Shown piece after piece: positions 17,901-26,358 of a DNA stretch of 64,000 nt. Source of the stretch: JAYKJB01 sp035284745 [NCBI: Candidatus Sericytochromatia bacterium] (lineage in GTDB: Bacteria > Cyanobacteriota > Sericytochromatia > S15B-MN24). A program made the translations under genes and the position numbers. The notes beneath the pieces were generated by a model. The model was not told the origin of the DNA. It ran no database searches and was given only the letters and a program-made list of their open reading frames with translations. Every line of letters begins with the position of its first letter. The first letter of the stretch is position 1. The stretch spans positions 1-64,000 of the forward strand of contig JAYKIL010000024.1 of NCBI GenBank assembly GCA_035284745.1, written 5' to 3'.

Positions 17901-19316
17901 ATGGAGTATTCCTCTTGGATTTTACCGGCACTCTGTTTGCACGCCGTTGCCCTGGGGTGGGTGGCTGTCTTATCGGCGCTGTTACTTCCACGGTATCCGG
18001 TGCCGTTTTTTCGCGCCTGGGTTTTTAGTCAGGGTTGGCGCTTCTTGTCGTCTGTCTGCGGGATTGCCCTGACCCTCGGGTATTTCCCTAAAATTCTCGG
18101 GGTTGAACTCACCTTGCTCGGAATGTTGCTTGGAAGCATGTTTTTGCTCGAAGCGTCGCTGCTATTTCGTCAGCGGCCGCCGGTGGCTCGTGCACGGATA
18201 TTGGTTCCAATCTTCGTCTTGTTATTGGGCACAGCGCTGTGGGGGGCCGGGGGGCTTAGCATAGAGGGGGCATTGTTTCCCGGATTTGTTGCCTTACTGA
18301 TCGCCCAAGGTTCCGTGGCGTGGGCTTTTTGGCCTCGTGCGCCTGAGCAGGAAGGATTCGGGGGGCGATTGGTTTCATTTATTGCCGCTTTTTGGACTTT
18401 GGAGGCACTTTTCTATCCTTGGTGCTTGGCCTATTTCACAGGCTTGGTGTCGTTACTTCAAGCACTTTCAGCCCTGTTGACCGTCACGGCAGGGATGGGC
18501 ATGTTGCTGTTCTTGTTAGAGACCTCGTTGTTCCGCGAGCAGCAATTGGGGGGCGAATTGTCACTTCGTAATCAAGACCTGCTCAAGACGTTGAAAGAGC
18601 TTGAAGAGAGTCGCTCAGAGACCGCGTTGTATACGACGGTGGCCCGTGAGCGGGGGGCTTTGGTTCGCCAAGTGGTTCACGATTTGCGCAATGCAAATCA
18701 GGCGATGCAGTTGATCACGGAATCGATCGCTGATATCGCCCTCCATGAGCCACGAATTCAGGTTTTAGCTGCCGCTCTTGAGCGACAATTGACCTTCGTT
18801 TCCAACTTCTTGCGTGAAAAACTATTGTGGATGGGCGGCGAGGAACGCTCAGAATCCGCAGGGACTTCCTTGCAAGCGATGTTTGATTCGCTGGAACAGA
18901 CCTTCCGACCCATTTATCTGGCAAAGAATCAGCAACTGGAGATACTCAAACCAGAACCTGATGCTGCGTTGCAGGTGTCATCCATTGAACTTGATCAAAT
19001 TGTCGGAAATTTGCTCCGAAATGCGCATCAGCATACACCGCCGGGTGCCCTGGTGCGCCTTCTTTCGGCCTGTTCAGATGGGTGGGCCACCATCTCCATT
19101 GCAGACAATGGGCCCGGCGTGCCCCACTCTGTGCAGGCCTCGTTGGGGCGTGCTCTTCCCCGTACAGATGGAAGTGGGCTCGGCTTGGTCAATGTGAATG
19201 AATTGGTGACCCGCGCTGGCGGAGCATTTGGGGTCAGCAGTGAACTGGGGACTGGAAGCGAGTTTTACGTGCGTCTGCCCTTGGTGAACTGGGGGGTGGT
19301 TAAGGGTGACGATTAA
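17901..19316 (+). CDS. Orphan sensor histidine kinase with seven-helix membrane sensor
   Basis: The 471-residue protein has seven hydrophobic segments in residues 5-212 (about 5-30, 38-61, 66-90, 100-121, 124-144, 153-178, 182-210), a short coiled coil (220-250) and a kinase core. The phosphoacceptor His260 is in RQVVHDLRNANQAM. The ATPase domain has NLLRNAHQHT (N box), DNGPGV (G1) and GSGLGL (G2), so it looks active. It would sense a signal within the inner membrane. GAGGAC precedes the ATG by 6 bases. No response regulator gene is adjacent, so its partner must lie elsewhere. Confidence 0.9.
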   Translation: MEYSSWILPALCLHAVALGWVAVLSALLLPRYPVPFFRAWVFSQGWRFLSSVCGIALTLGYFPKILGVELTLLGMLLGSMFLLEASLLFRQRPPVARARILVPIFVLLLGTALWGAGGLSIEGALFPGFVALLIAQGSVAWAFWPRAPEQEGFGGRLVSFIAAFWTLEALFYPWCLAYFTGLVSLLQALSALLTVTAGMGMLLFLLETSLFREQQLGGELSLRNQDLLKTLKELEESRSETALYTTVARERGALVRQVVHDLRNANQAMQLITESIADIALHEPRIQVLAAALERQLTFVSNFLREKLLWMGGEERSESAGTSLQAMFDSLEQTFRPIYLAKNQQLEILKPEPDAALQVSSIELDQIVGNLLRNAHQHTPPGALVRLLSACSDGWATISIADNGPGVPHSVQASLGRALPRTDGSGLGLVNVNELVTRAGGAFGVSSELGTGSEFYVRLPLVNWGVVKGDD

Positions 19317-19335
19317 GCCTTAACCCCTGTATAAT
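19298..19335 (+). promoter_or_regulatory. Promoter with flanking inverted repeat before a small lipoprotein
   Basis: TATAAT at 19330-19335 is a perfect -10 box, about 36 bases before the GTG at 19372. GGTTAAGG (19298-19305) and CCTTAACC (19318-19325) are exact inverted 8-base arms with a 12-base spacer, just upstream of the -10 and over the -35 region and the kinase stop codon. This placement suits an operator or activator site. Confidence 0.45.
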
Positions 19336-19371
19336 GTTCAGGTGTGGTTTAGACTCAACAGGGGGCTTTTT

Positions 19372-19626
19372 GTGAAGCAGTGTTTATTGGCGTTGGCGGC
19401 CGTTGCGTTGGCGTCGGGGTGTCGGACCGCAGGGCCTGGACTCATTTCAGCTCACTCGCAGACCACTTCAGGCGGCGTCGCTGGGTTGATCGGTTTGGAC
19501 TCAGCGACGGTGAAAGGCAGTGAGGGCGTGAGGGTGTCTTCTGCCGACCAAGTGGCTTCGGCTGCATGTAAAGCGGCGTCTTCGAGCGCCGACAGCGCTG
19601 TTGAAGACAATGTGGGTTGTTTCTAA
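19372..19626 (+). CDS. Small lipoprotein, unknown function
   Basis: GTG at 19372 is chosen because CAGGGGG lies 6 bases upstream, giving 84 residues. The N terminus is a lipoprotein signal: KQCLLALAAVALASGC, with Cys17 as the lipidated residue after A-S-G. The rest is rich in Ser, Ala, Gly and Val with two further cysteines (SAACKAAS and the C-terminal NVGCF), perhaps forming a disulfide. It follows a histidine kinase and has its own promoter. No family recognised. Confidence 0.6.
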   Translation: MKQCLLALAAVALASGCRTAGPGLISAHSQTTSGGVAGLIGLDSATVKGSEGVRVSSADQVASAACKAASSSADSAVEDNVGCF

Positions 19627-19654
19627 ACAGCGCGAATCAGCAAAGGCCTGATGC

Positions 19655-20899
19655 TTGCATACGGTTGAAGAGGCCCTGGACCTCATTCTAAACGCAGTCG
19701 AGGCGCTGCCGTCGGAACGGGCGCCGTTGGATATTTCACTGGGCCGGGTTCTCGCCACTCCCATTTTGGCTCAAGAGGCGCTGCCCGGATTCGACAACAG
19801 CGCAGTGGATGGTTACGCGGTACGCTGTGGCGACGTAGCCGGGGCGAGTGCTCAGGCTCCCCGTTCGTTAATCGTGCTCGGCGATCGCCCGGCGGGGGGA
19901 GTCTCCGATCACCTCACGGTCCTTCCCGGTACTGCTGTCCGGATTATGACAGGGGCCCCCGTCCCCGAGGGGGCCGAGGCGGTGGTCATGCGCGAGGATA
20001 CCCGCGAGGCCAGGGACCACGTGCAGGTGCTCACGCCAGCAGTGCTCGGGGAAAATATACGCAGGACAGGTGAGGATGTCGCTGCAGGCAGCGTGGTTTT
20101 GAATGCGGGAGAGGTCTTGAAACCCGCTAGTATCGCCTTGTTGGCTGCCTTGGGCCAGCTAGACGTCCGGGTGGTGAGGCGTCCCCGAGTGGCCTTGGTC
20201 GCGACGGGTGATGAACTCGTGTGGCCTGATCAGCCGCTGGGGCCCGGCCAGATTCGCGCGGGAAGCGCCCCCGCCCTGGAAGCCATGGTGCAAGAAGCGG
20301 GTGGAATCCCCGTCCAATGGGGGATTATTCCAGACGACAGGGCGTCTTTGGAGGCAGCATTTGCACGTGCCTCAGAGGTCGATCTCGTGCTAACGACCGG
20401 GGGGGTCTCCGTGGGCGATCACGACCTTGTGAGAGAGGTGCTGGCAGCGTGCGGGCAGGTTGATTTTTGGAGAATCAACATGCAGCCAGGCAAGCCCTTG
20501 GCCTTTGGCCGGCTGGGGCGCACGCCAATCATAGGATTGCCGGGCAATCCGGTCAGTTCCCTCGTTGGCTTCTCATTGTTCGCGAGGCCCGCCATTCGTA
20601 AATTGATGGGCCACCTGGCTTTTCGTCCGCCATTGTTTCAGGCAAATTTGTCTCATTCCCATCAGAAGACCGCGCCTCGACGCCAATATTTGCGCTCTCG
20701 GGTGAAAGTGACCTCCGCCGGGTTATCGGTAGAAATCGGGGCCCGCCAGGGGTCACACCAGCTCTCCGGCCTCTCGTGGGGTAACGCCCTCGCTGTCTTG
20801 TGTGAAGGGCCGCAAAAATTTTCCGCTGGCGATGCGGTTCCCGTATTGTTGTTAGAGGATTTCGAGCAGTATGCGAGTTGCGCTGATTACGCTGAGTGA
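19655..20899 (+). CDS. moeA: Molybdopterin molybdenumtransferase MoeA
   Basis: The 414-residue protein starts at TTG 19655 with AAAGG upstream. It inserts molybdate into adenylated molybdopterin in the cytoplasm. Family motifs are present in order: LPGFDNSAVDGYAV, RIMTGAPVPEGAEAVVMRE, RVALVATGDELV, DLVLTTGGVSVGDHDLVREV, NMQPGKPLAFGR and GLPGNPVSSLVGF, then the C-terminal beta barrel. It overlaps the next gene by 29 bases, so the two probably work and are translated together. Molybdoenzymes should exist elsewhere in this genome. Confidence 0.95.
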   Translation: MHTVEEALDLILNAVEALPSERAPLDISLGRVLATPILAQEALPGFDNSAVDGYAVRCGDVAGASAQAPRSLIVLGDRPAGGVSDHLTVLPGTAVRIMTGAPVPEGAEAVVMREDTREARDHVQVLTPAVLGENIRRTGEDVAAGSVVLNAGEVLKPASIALLAALGQLDVRVVRRPRVALVATGDELVWPDQPLGPGQIRAGSAPALEAMVQEAGGIPVQWGIIPDDRASLEAAFARASEVDLVLTTGGVSVGDHDLVREVLAACGQVDFWRINMQPGKPLAFGRLGRTPIIGLPGNPVSSLVGFSLFARPAIRKLMGHLAFRPPLFQANLSHSHQKTAPRRQYLRSRVKVTSAGLSVEIGARQGSHQLSGLSWGNALAVLCEGPQKFSAGDAVPVLLLEDFEQYASCADYAE

Positions 20900-21344
20900 T
20901 ACGCGTTCCGAAAAAACGGATGAGAGCGGTCGTATCTTGCGTGAGATGGTTTTATCGTGGGGCGGGGCCGAGGTCACAGAGGCACTTTTGCTGACGGATG
21001 ATCGGGCAGACCTGGAGCGTGAATTGATTCGTCTGGCAGACTCTGGACGGGTGGACCTGGTTTTGACGACGGGAGGGACGGGCCTGGGGCCGCGTGACAA
21101 TGCGCCAGAGGCCACCGTGTCTGTTTGCCAGCGACTGGTCCCAGGCTTGGCCGAGTTGATGCGTTCGGCAAGCTTGGCAAAGACGCCGATGGCCTCTTTG
21201 AGCCGTGCTGTTGCCGGAATGCGCGGACCTTGTTTGATTGTGAATTTGCCGGGCAGCCCGAAGGGCACGCGGGAATGTCTTGAGGCCATTCAAGGGGTGT
21301 TGCCCCACGCAATCACCATCGCGCGGGGAGGACGCCCTCACTAA
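20871..21344 (+). CDS. Molybdenum cofactor biosynthesis protein, MogA/MoaB family
   Basis: The 157-residue protein is a single MoCF-binding domain: LITLSDTRSEKTDESG, DLVLTTGGTGLGPRDNAPEAT and CLIVNLPGSPKGTRECLEAI. Members adenylate molybdopterin (MogA) before MoeA inserts molybdenum. Its start lies inside the end of moeA, so the two form an operon. MogA and MoaB cannot be separated by eye. A strong terminator follows 24 bases after the stop. Confidence 0.93.
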   Translation: MRVALITLSDTRSEKTDESGRILREMVLSWGGAEVTEALLLTDDRADLERELIRLADSGRVDLVLTTGGTGLGPRDNAPEATVSVCQRLVPGLAELMRSASLAKTPMASLSRAVAGMRGPCLIVNLPGSPKGTRECLEAIQGVLPHAITIARGGRPH

Positions 21345-21367
21345 GCCGCTTTTTGGCTTCTGAACCG

Positions 21368-21389
21368 GGGCAAAAGCCTTTGCCCTTTT
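21368..21389 (+). terminator. Rho-independent terminator of the moeA operon
   Basis: GGGCAAA and TTTGCCC form a perfect 7-base stem with a 4-base AGCC loop, followed immediately by TTTT then C. It lies 24 bases after the moaB/mogA stop. Confidence 0.75.
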
Positions 21390-21744
21390 CCTGTGTTAGG
21401 CGTGGCGCAATGCCGTGAAGCTCAGCAGTTGGGGTTGGTTGCCCAAATCTTTTGCGCAAGGGATCTCAACAAAAATGGGGCCTGCTGACTGAAGCAGGGC
21501 TGCTTCTTCGCTCCCACTTGGATGAACTGCGCGTGACGAGAGGGCTGACAGGTGCGGCAGAGACAGGAATTGGAGGGGCACCGACGCCGCTGAGGCGTCC
21601 TCGCCACTGAACGGTGTGTTGGGGGTCACCACGCGCCAAGCGCGGGTTGTTACAGAGTGGTCGAACGGAGGCATTCCGTGTATTCTCCCGTTGGATGCAG
21701 GCCCCGGGTGGCAAGGCCCGGGTTTTACGAGAGCCCTTGTACCC
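21390..21744. other. Unresolved 355-base stretch between the moeA terminator and a membrane protein
   Basis: No certain gene lies here. The membrane protein frame is open from a TTG at 21616, but its first 43 residues look non-coding. On the minus strand a frame of 92 codons (21396-21674, ATG, rich in Ser, Ala, Leu and Pro) is open, with a poor Shine-Dalgarno. Either may be real. A promoter for the downstream gene must lie here, since the terminator precedes it, but I see no clear box. Confidence 0.3.
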
Positions 21745-23538
21745 GTGGATCAGCGATTCCCAACTGAGCAACCGTCTTATCTCCGCCAGGATCTCTTTCA
21801 TCTGGGAATTCTGGGTGTCTTTCTCCTCGTTTTCGTTGTTCTGACGTGGGGCCAGTGGCCGCTGTTGACAGCGGATGCCGCGAGGGAACTGTATGTTCCG
21901 TTCCAGATAAAGCACGGGGCACTGATCTACCGGGACTTTTATTACTTGTATGGTCCGGTGGCGCCGTATGCGTGGGCCGGATTGCTTTTTGTTTTTGGGG
22001 AGCACTTGAATGTGCTCTATATCGCTTCGGCACTACATCTGGCCGCGGTATGCGCGCTGCTGTATGCGGTGGCCCGCCAGTGCCTACTTCCGCGACCTGC
22101 GGTCGCGGTGGTCATACTATTTTTTACGCATTTTGCCCTGGGGCGAGACTTGAATGGCTATCTGTGGCCCTATTCGTTTGCCGCCACATTTGCGGTCGGC
22201 TGGGGCTTATTGCTCTTGTTGGCGATTTTGCGTCATATGCTCACGGGGCATCCCAGGTGGCTTTTGCTGGGAGGCCTGGCTGCGGGACTTTCGTGTGTGA
22301 CGAAATTGGAATTCGGTGTGGCCGCGGTCTCCTTGGTCGCCGTGTATTTTTTTGCCGCCTTCTGTTTGCCCTTGAGAGGAGCGCGCCCATTTTTAAGAGG
22401 GTCAGAGGTGTGGCTTCTTGTTCTTCCTGCCTTGTTGGTGCCGGGATTTACGTTGCTTCTATTGCTATCGCAAATGCCATTGTCGACAGTTTTAGAAAGC
22501 ACGTGGCCCACACGTTTAATGGCGCTGTGGAATTCAGGGGGCGTGTGGACCGGTACCCCGGCCACGTGGCGCGCAAATTTGACTTGGTTCTTCCTCGTTG
22601 TTGGTGTTTTGGCCGTGCTGTCCCTGGGGCCGCACATTCTCTCCTTGGCCCTTCGTAAACCGCTGCGGGGATTCCTGGGGTTGCTTCTGACCCTTGGGGC
22701 AGTGACAACGGCCCTGGGCGATCCCAATCGCCTGGGTTTTTTGCTTGAAAGAGGCCATCACGCCTGGGTTGGTTCGAGCTTTTTGCTGCTTGCTGCAGTT
22801 TTTTTCGCTTGTCTGTATCGCTTGCAGCGAGACCGTGGAGGGGCTTCCCCTGAACTGGCCTGGGCGTTGGTGGCGTGTTATGGTCTGTTGGTTTCGGCCC
22901 GAACTCTTTTTCACGGTTTGAATGAGTATTCTGGCTACCAGGCACCCGTGGCCCTGATCGCCTGGGTGGCATTGGCGGTGAATTGGTTGCCCGCTGCTTT
23001 AGCCCCTGCGCGATCGCGGCGCTACGTATTCGGCGCGATGAGCGTTCTTTTGTTTGCTTTAGCAAGTCGCCACTTGGCGGGGATTGTCGATCTGTATCAA
23101 GCGCCTCGGGTATTGGTGGCAGCCCCGTGTGGACGTGTTTGGTCTCCTGCAAGTATTGGAAAACCTTACCTCGCGACCCTGGGGTATTTACGCCAGACTC
23201 TTTTGCCGGGAGAAAAGTTTGTTGCCGCGCCCATGGAGCCGAGTTTATATCTGTTCGCGGGACAAGACAACCCGGTCAAGGAGGATCAGATTTTCTTTGG
23301 TTACCTGACGACGCCGGAAGAACAAGCCGATTTCATCCAACGACTTGAAGTGGCGCGTGTTCGATTCTTCGTGTTGTCGAATTATGGCTCTCAGCACAAG
23401 CAATTCGGCATTGATTATATGCCAGAGTTAGGCTCCTGGCTGCGTTCACGGTGTCAGCGGGTCGCCGAATTCGGCGGCGACGAATATCGCCTGACAATAT
23501 ATCAAACGCCGTTTCGTTTTGAGCGTTTGAGCCCCTAA
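21745..23538 (+). CDS. Multi-spanning membrane protein, GT-C (GT39/ArnT-like) glycosyltransferase candidate
   Basis: GTG at 21745 is the preferred start (GAGAG 11 bases upstream), giving 597 residues; the frame is open to 21616. About 11-12 membrane helices follow a short N-terminal tail. After helix one comes LTADAARELYVPFQIKHGA and IYRDFYYLYGPVAPY, matching the acidic motif and first periplasmic loop of GT-C enzymes that use lipid-linked sugars. The last 140 residues are soluble and probably periplasmic (NPVKEDQIFFGYLTTPEEQ). The donor would be a polyprenyl-phosphate sugar. No close family can be named. Confidence 0.7.
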   Translation: MDQRFPTEQPSYLRQDLFHLGILGVFLLVFVVLTWGQWPLLTADAARELYVPFQIKHGALIYRDFYYLYGPVAPYAWAGLLFVFGEHLNVLYIASALHLAAVCALLYAVARQCLLPRPAVAVVILFFTHFALGRDLNGYLWPYSFAATFAVGWGLLLLLAILRHMLTGHPRWLLLGGLAAGLSCVTKLEFGVAAVSLVAVYFFAAFCLPLRGARPFLRGSEVWLLVLPALLVPGFTLLLLLSQMPLSTVLESTWPTRLMALWNSGGVWTGTPATWRANLTWFFLVVGVLAVLSLGPHILSLALRKPLRGFLGLLLTLGAVTTALGDPNRLGFLLERGHHAWVGSSFLLLAAVFFACLYRLQRDRGGASPELAWALVACYGLLVSARTLFHGLNEYSGYQAPVALIAWVALAVNWLPAALAPARSRRYVFGAMSVLLFALASRHLAGIVDLYQAPRVLVAAPCGRVWSPASIGKPYLATLGYLRQTLLPGEKFVAAPMEPSLYLFAGQDNPVKEDQIFFGYLTTPEEQADFIQRLEVARVRFFVLSNYGSQHKQFGIDYMPELGSWLRSRCQRVAEFGGDEYRLTIYQTPFRFERLSP

Positions 23539-23541
23539 AGA

Positions 23542-23560
23542 CATCACGGGTTGGGTGATG
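23542..23560. terminator. Weak hairpin at the convergent stop codons
   Basis: CATCAC and GTGATG form a 6-base stem with a 7-base loop between two converging genes. There is only a short T-rich tail on the minus side. It may act as a shared terminator; it overlaps the end of the GH1 gene. Confidence 0.25.
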
Positions 23561-24881
23561 GGTACCGTGCCCGAAGGGCCGCCGTGACCCCCCCGTTTTG
23601 AATGATGTTTCGGTAGACCTCGACCGCAGGTGTCGGTTTGCGAGTCATGTCACCCGCGCGGATGTCGATGCTCCACAGACCGAAACGGGGGTCAAAAGAA
23701 CCCCACTCATAGTTGTCCGTTAAGGTCCAATACATGTAGCCGAGAATTGGAATACCTTCCCTGCGCAATTTTTGTAGGGCATCGATGTGGGCCACCATAT
23801 AGGCTTCTCGGGTCCATCCGTCCTTTCTTGGCTCTCCATTTCGCGTTGCAAAGCCGTTTTCTGCGACCAGAATGGGTAAGTGGAACGCGCGGTGATAGGC
23901 TTTTACTATTTGCCCCATATGTTCAGGGCGTACTCCCCAACGCCACGGTTGCACAGGGAATGATGTGGCTGCCCCCGCATCGACGGCACCGTAGTAATGC
24001 AGGGCGAGGTAGTCTAAATAGCGCACGCGGGGGTACCCATCCCAGCCTGAACGTTTGTCGAGAACAAATGCCAGCAACTGACTCGGCATGTAGTGGATGC
24101 CTCCCTCTGCAATGGGGAACAGCGCGTTGTACTCGGCCAACGACACCTGGGCAACGGGGTCTAAACGATGGATGGTTTGATAGGCTTCCACGTGAGCATT
24201 AATGAGATTGGTGGTCGCCCGAACGGTGGAAACAGGTCCAAAATGGTGAGGAATCGTCCAGCCCATCATGTATCCGCCCAGAATCATCGTGGCGGGCTCA
24301 TTAAAGGTAATGTACCAATCGATTTTTGAACCGAATTCTCTCGCAATGAATTGCACATAGCGCTGGAAGTGCGTCACGATTTTCGGATTTTCCCATCCTG
24401 CGAGGCCATCGGCTTGTTCTGCCATCGCCCACTGCGGTGTCGCAAAATGGTGAAGGGCCATCACGGGGGTCATCCCGCGCTTCTTGATGGCATCAAGCAA
24501 GCGGTGTATATGGGCCACTTCTGCAGGGTCAAACCGACCTTGCTGTGGTTCAATGCGGCTCCACTCTATGCTGGTTCGGAATGTGTTGAGGCCTAGGGAT
24601 GCTGCGCGATCCAAATCCTCGTTCATGAATTTTCTGAACTGGGCGCTGCGTCCGCTGCGCTCGGGCAATTTGCCAGAGGCTTCAAGTTCTGCCCAGTCCA
24701 TCGCAGGATGTGCGCCGTCGTTTTGGTAGTCTGAGAGCGTCACGCCCCACATAAACGGACGATTGCCTACAGGGGCCGGTGGTATCTCTCGTGGGATGAG
24801 GAAACCAAGGACAGCCTCGGGAAACCCCATCGTGAGCCCACTAAAGAGCAAAAAGAAAAACCCGAGAGAACGTAATTTCAT
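23544..24881 (-). CDS. Secreted glycoside hydrolase family 1 enzyme (beta-glycosidase)
   Basis: The 445-residue protein has a signal peptide (KLRSLGFFFLLFSGLTMG, cleavage near residue 26) and a complete GH1 barrel. The acid/base is Glu195 in TFNEPATM and the nucleophile is Glu341 in ILVAENGFATRNGEP. FRTSIEWSRIEPQQGRFD, MALHHFATPQWA and YMYWTLTDNYEWGSFDPRFGL are further family motifs. It would hydrolyse beta-glucosides or beta-galactosides by a retaining mechanism, in the periplasm or outside the cell. Most bacterial GH1 enzymes are cytoplasmic, so the export signal is notable. It is divergent from the zinc-finger pair. Confidence 0.9.
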   Translation of the reverse strand: MKLRSLGFFFLLFSGLTMGFPEAVLGFLIPREIPPAPVGNRPFMWGVTLSDYQNDGAHPAMDWAELEASGKLPERSGRSAQFRKFMNEDLDRAASLGLNTFRTSIEWSRIEPQQGRFDPAEVAHIHRLLDAIKKRGMTPVMALHHFATPQWAMAEQADGLAGWENPKIVTHFQRYVQFIAREFGSKIDWYITFNEPATMILGGYMMGWTIPHHFGPVSTVRATTNLINAHVEAYQTIHRLDPVAQVSLAEYNALFPIAEGGIHYMPSQLLAFVLDKRSGWDGYPRVRYLDYLALHYYGAVDAGAATSFPVQPWRWGVRPEHMGQIVKAYHRAFHLPILVAENGFATRNGEPRKDGWTREAYMVAHIDALQKLRREGIPILGYMYWTLTDNYEWGSFDPRFGLWSIDIRAGDMTRKPTPAVEVYRNIIQNGGVTAALRARYPSPNP

Positions 24882-25031
24882 AACTATTCATGCGCATTCT
24901 GGCGTTTTTTATCATGGCGTATGTTGTCGTTTGTGTCACGGTCGGCTGCGGAATCCCCACAGATGGAGGATAATGGGCTGTGCTGTTTCGCTGGCTGTGA
25001 ATATTATCCGCGCCCCCAGGAATTTCTTTAA

Positions 25032-26324
25032 ATGGCCAATTGTTACTATCACCCAGAGAGTAAGGCGAAGTTTGTTTGCCCTGACTGTGGGCAAGATGTG
25101 TGTGATCAGTGTCGAATTGAGGGCGGACTTCAGCGCTGCGGCCACTGTGCGACGCATGGTCCGCCGCAGGATGCTCCTGCGCCCCAAGGGACGGTAGCTC
25201 CAGAGAACCCGTCAGTTGACGAGAAAGCCGGACAGAGCTTCTCTGTGGAGCCCCCTGCTTCCGGTGATGATTTCGTACTGGCTTTTGATGAACCCTCGGG
25301 GGCGCCGCCGCCGACCGAGGACGCATTCTCTCAAGAGACTTATCTGGGGGCTGAGTCAGAGCCATTGCCCGGGATGGATGATTCAACGTTTGAAATCGCT
25401 GGCTCGCCAGCGTTTGAGCCTGAGTACAACGCAGAGCCCAATGCCCCAGTAGAGAGTGATGCCTCTGCTTTTGGGGCTGAAGCCCCCTCCGGGTTCGACG
25501 ATTTTATGGCCGGTATGCCCGCTGAGGGCCAGGACCTGGTGATGTGCGCCTACCACGGAAATGTCGTGGCGGATATTCAGTGTTTGAATTGTTTTGAGCC
25601 TTATTGTCTCGCGTGTTTGCCCACTGGCACGATGTGCGCGGCGTGCAAGGCTGATCCGGTTTCGCGGGCCGTTCAAAGCGCCCCGGATGATCCGGTGTCT
25701 GTGACAGAGATTGGTTATGAGCCCGGCATGGACTTTGCTGCGAGTTACGCTGACCATGGCGGCATTATGGAAGGGGTCGAACTGGCCGCGCGCGTATCCG
25801 CTGCGGCCTCTGGCAAGCCCAGAAAGTCCGGAAAAAAAGGCGGAAAGAAGAGGTCCGGGGCGAAAAAGCAGCCGGTTCGCAAAGCTAAATTCAAGCTTCC
25901 CGTGAAGGCCCTGGCATTCGTTGCCTTGGGCATGATGGGGCTGTCGGCCTTGGGGGCAGGGGGTTACTTAATCTACTCTTCGCTGCCTGTCGCTCAGCCC
26001 ACGCCCGCGCCGTTCAAAGGCCCAACAGGGGTGTCGTTTCTTACGCCCAAGGGCCTGACGATTGGCGGTGTGCAGTTCATCGAGGCCAAGGTGGTTTCAC
26101 CCAAACAGGTGGTTCAGGTGGAAGTGAACATCGATAAGAAATATTGGGATCGCCTGAAGACGGCCCCCTACAAGTCCGAATGGCCCACGAACGTGCATTC
26201 AAATGGTAAGCATGAAGTGGCATTGAAGGTGATTTACAAAGACGGCCTATCGGCCACTGCCAAAAAGACGTACATCGTAAAAAACCGGAAGGTCGTTTCG
26301 CGCCGCAAGCCCCCTGGGCGGTAA
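25032..26324 (+). CDS. B-box-like zinc-finger / membrane / Ig-like protein (paralogue 1)
   Basis: The 430-residue product has two zinc-finger modules: C4-x2-H7, C16-C19, C24-C27, C36-C39, and C172-x2-H175, C184-C187, C192-C195, C202-C205. The spacing resembles a B-box finger. Between them is a 130-residue acidic linker rich in Pro, Glu and Ala. A lysine-rich stretch (262-290) precedes one membrane helix (291-317). The C-terminal 90 residues look like an Ig-like domain (VEVNIDKKYWDRLK, SEWPTNVHSNGKHEV). The positive-inside rule puts the fingers in the cytoplasm and the Ig domain outside. AGGAAT precedes the ATG. Function unknown. Confidence 0.75.
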   Translation: MANCYYHPESKAKFVCPDCGQDVCDQCRIEGGLQRCGHCATHGPPQDAPAPQGTVAPENPSVDEKAGQSFSVEPPASGDDFVLAFDEPSGAPPPTEDAFSQETYLGAESEPLPGMDDSTFEIAGSPAFEPEYNAEPNAPVESDASAFGAEAPSGFDDFMAGMPAEGQDLVMCAYHGNVVADIQCLNCFEPYCLACLPTGTMCAACKADPVSRAVQSAPDDPVSVTEIGYEPGMDFAASYADHGGIMEGVELAARVSAAASGKPRKSGKKGGKKRSGAKKQPVRKAKFKLPVKALAFVALGMMGLSALGAGGYLIYSSLPVAQPTPAPFKGPTGVSFLTPKGLTIGGVQFIEAKVVSPKQVVQVEVNIDKKYWDRLKTAPYKSEWPTNVHSNGKHEVALKVIYKDGLSATAKKTYIVKNRKVVSRRKPPGR

Positions 26325-26358
26325 ATGTTGAGATGAGCAAGGCGAAAGGCAGGGCTGC

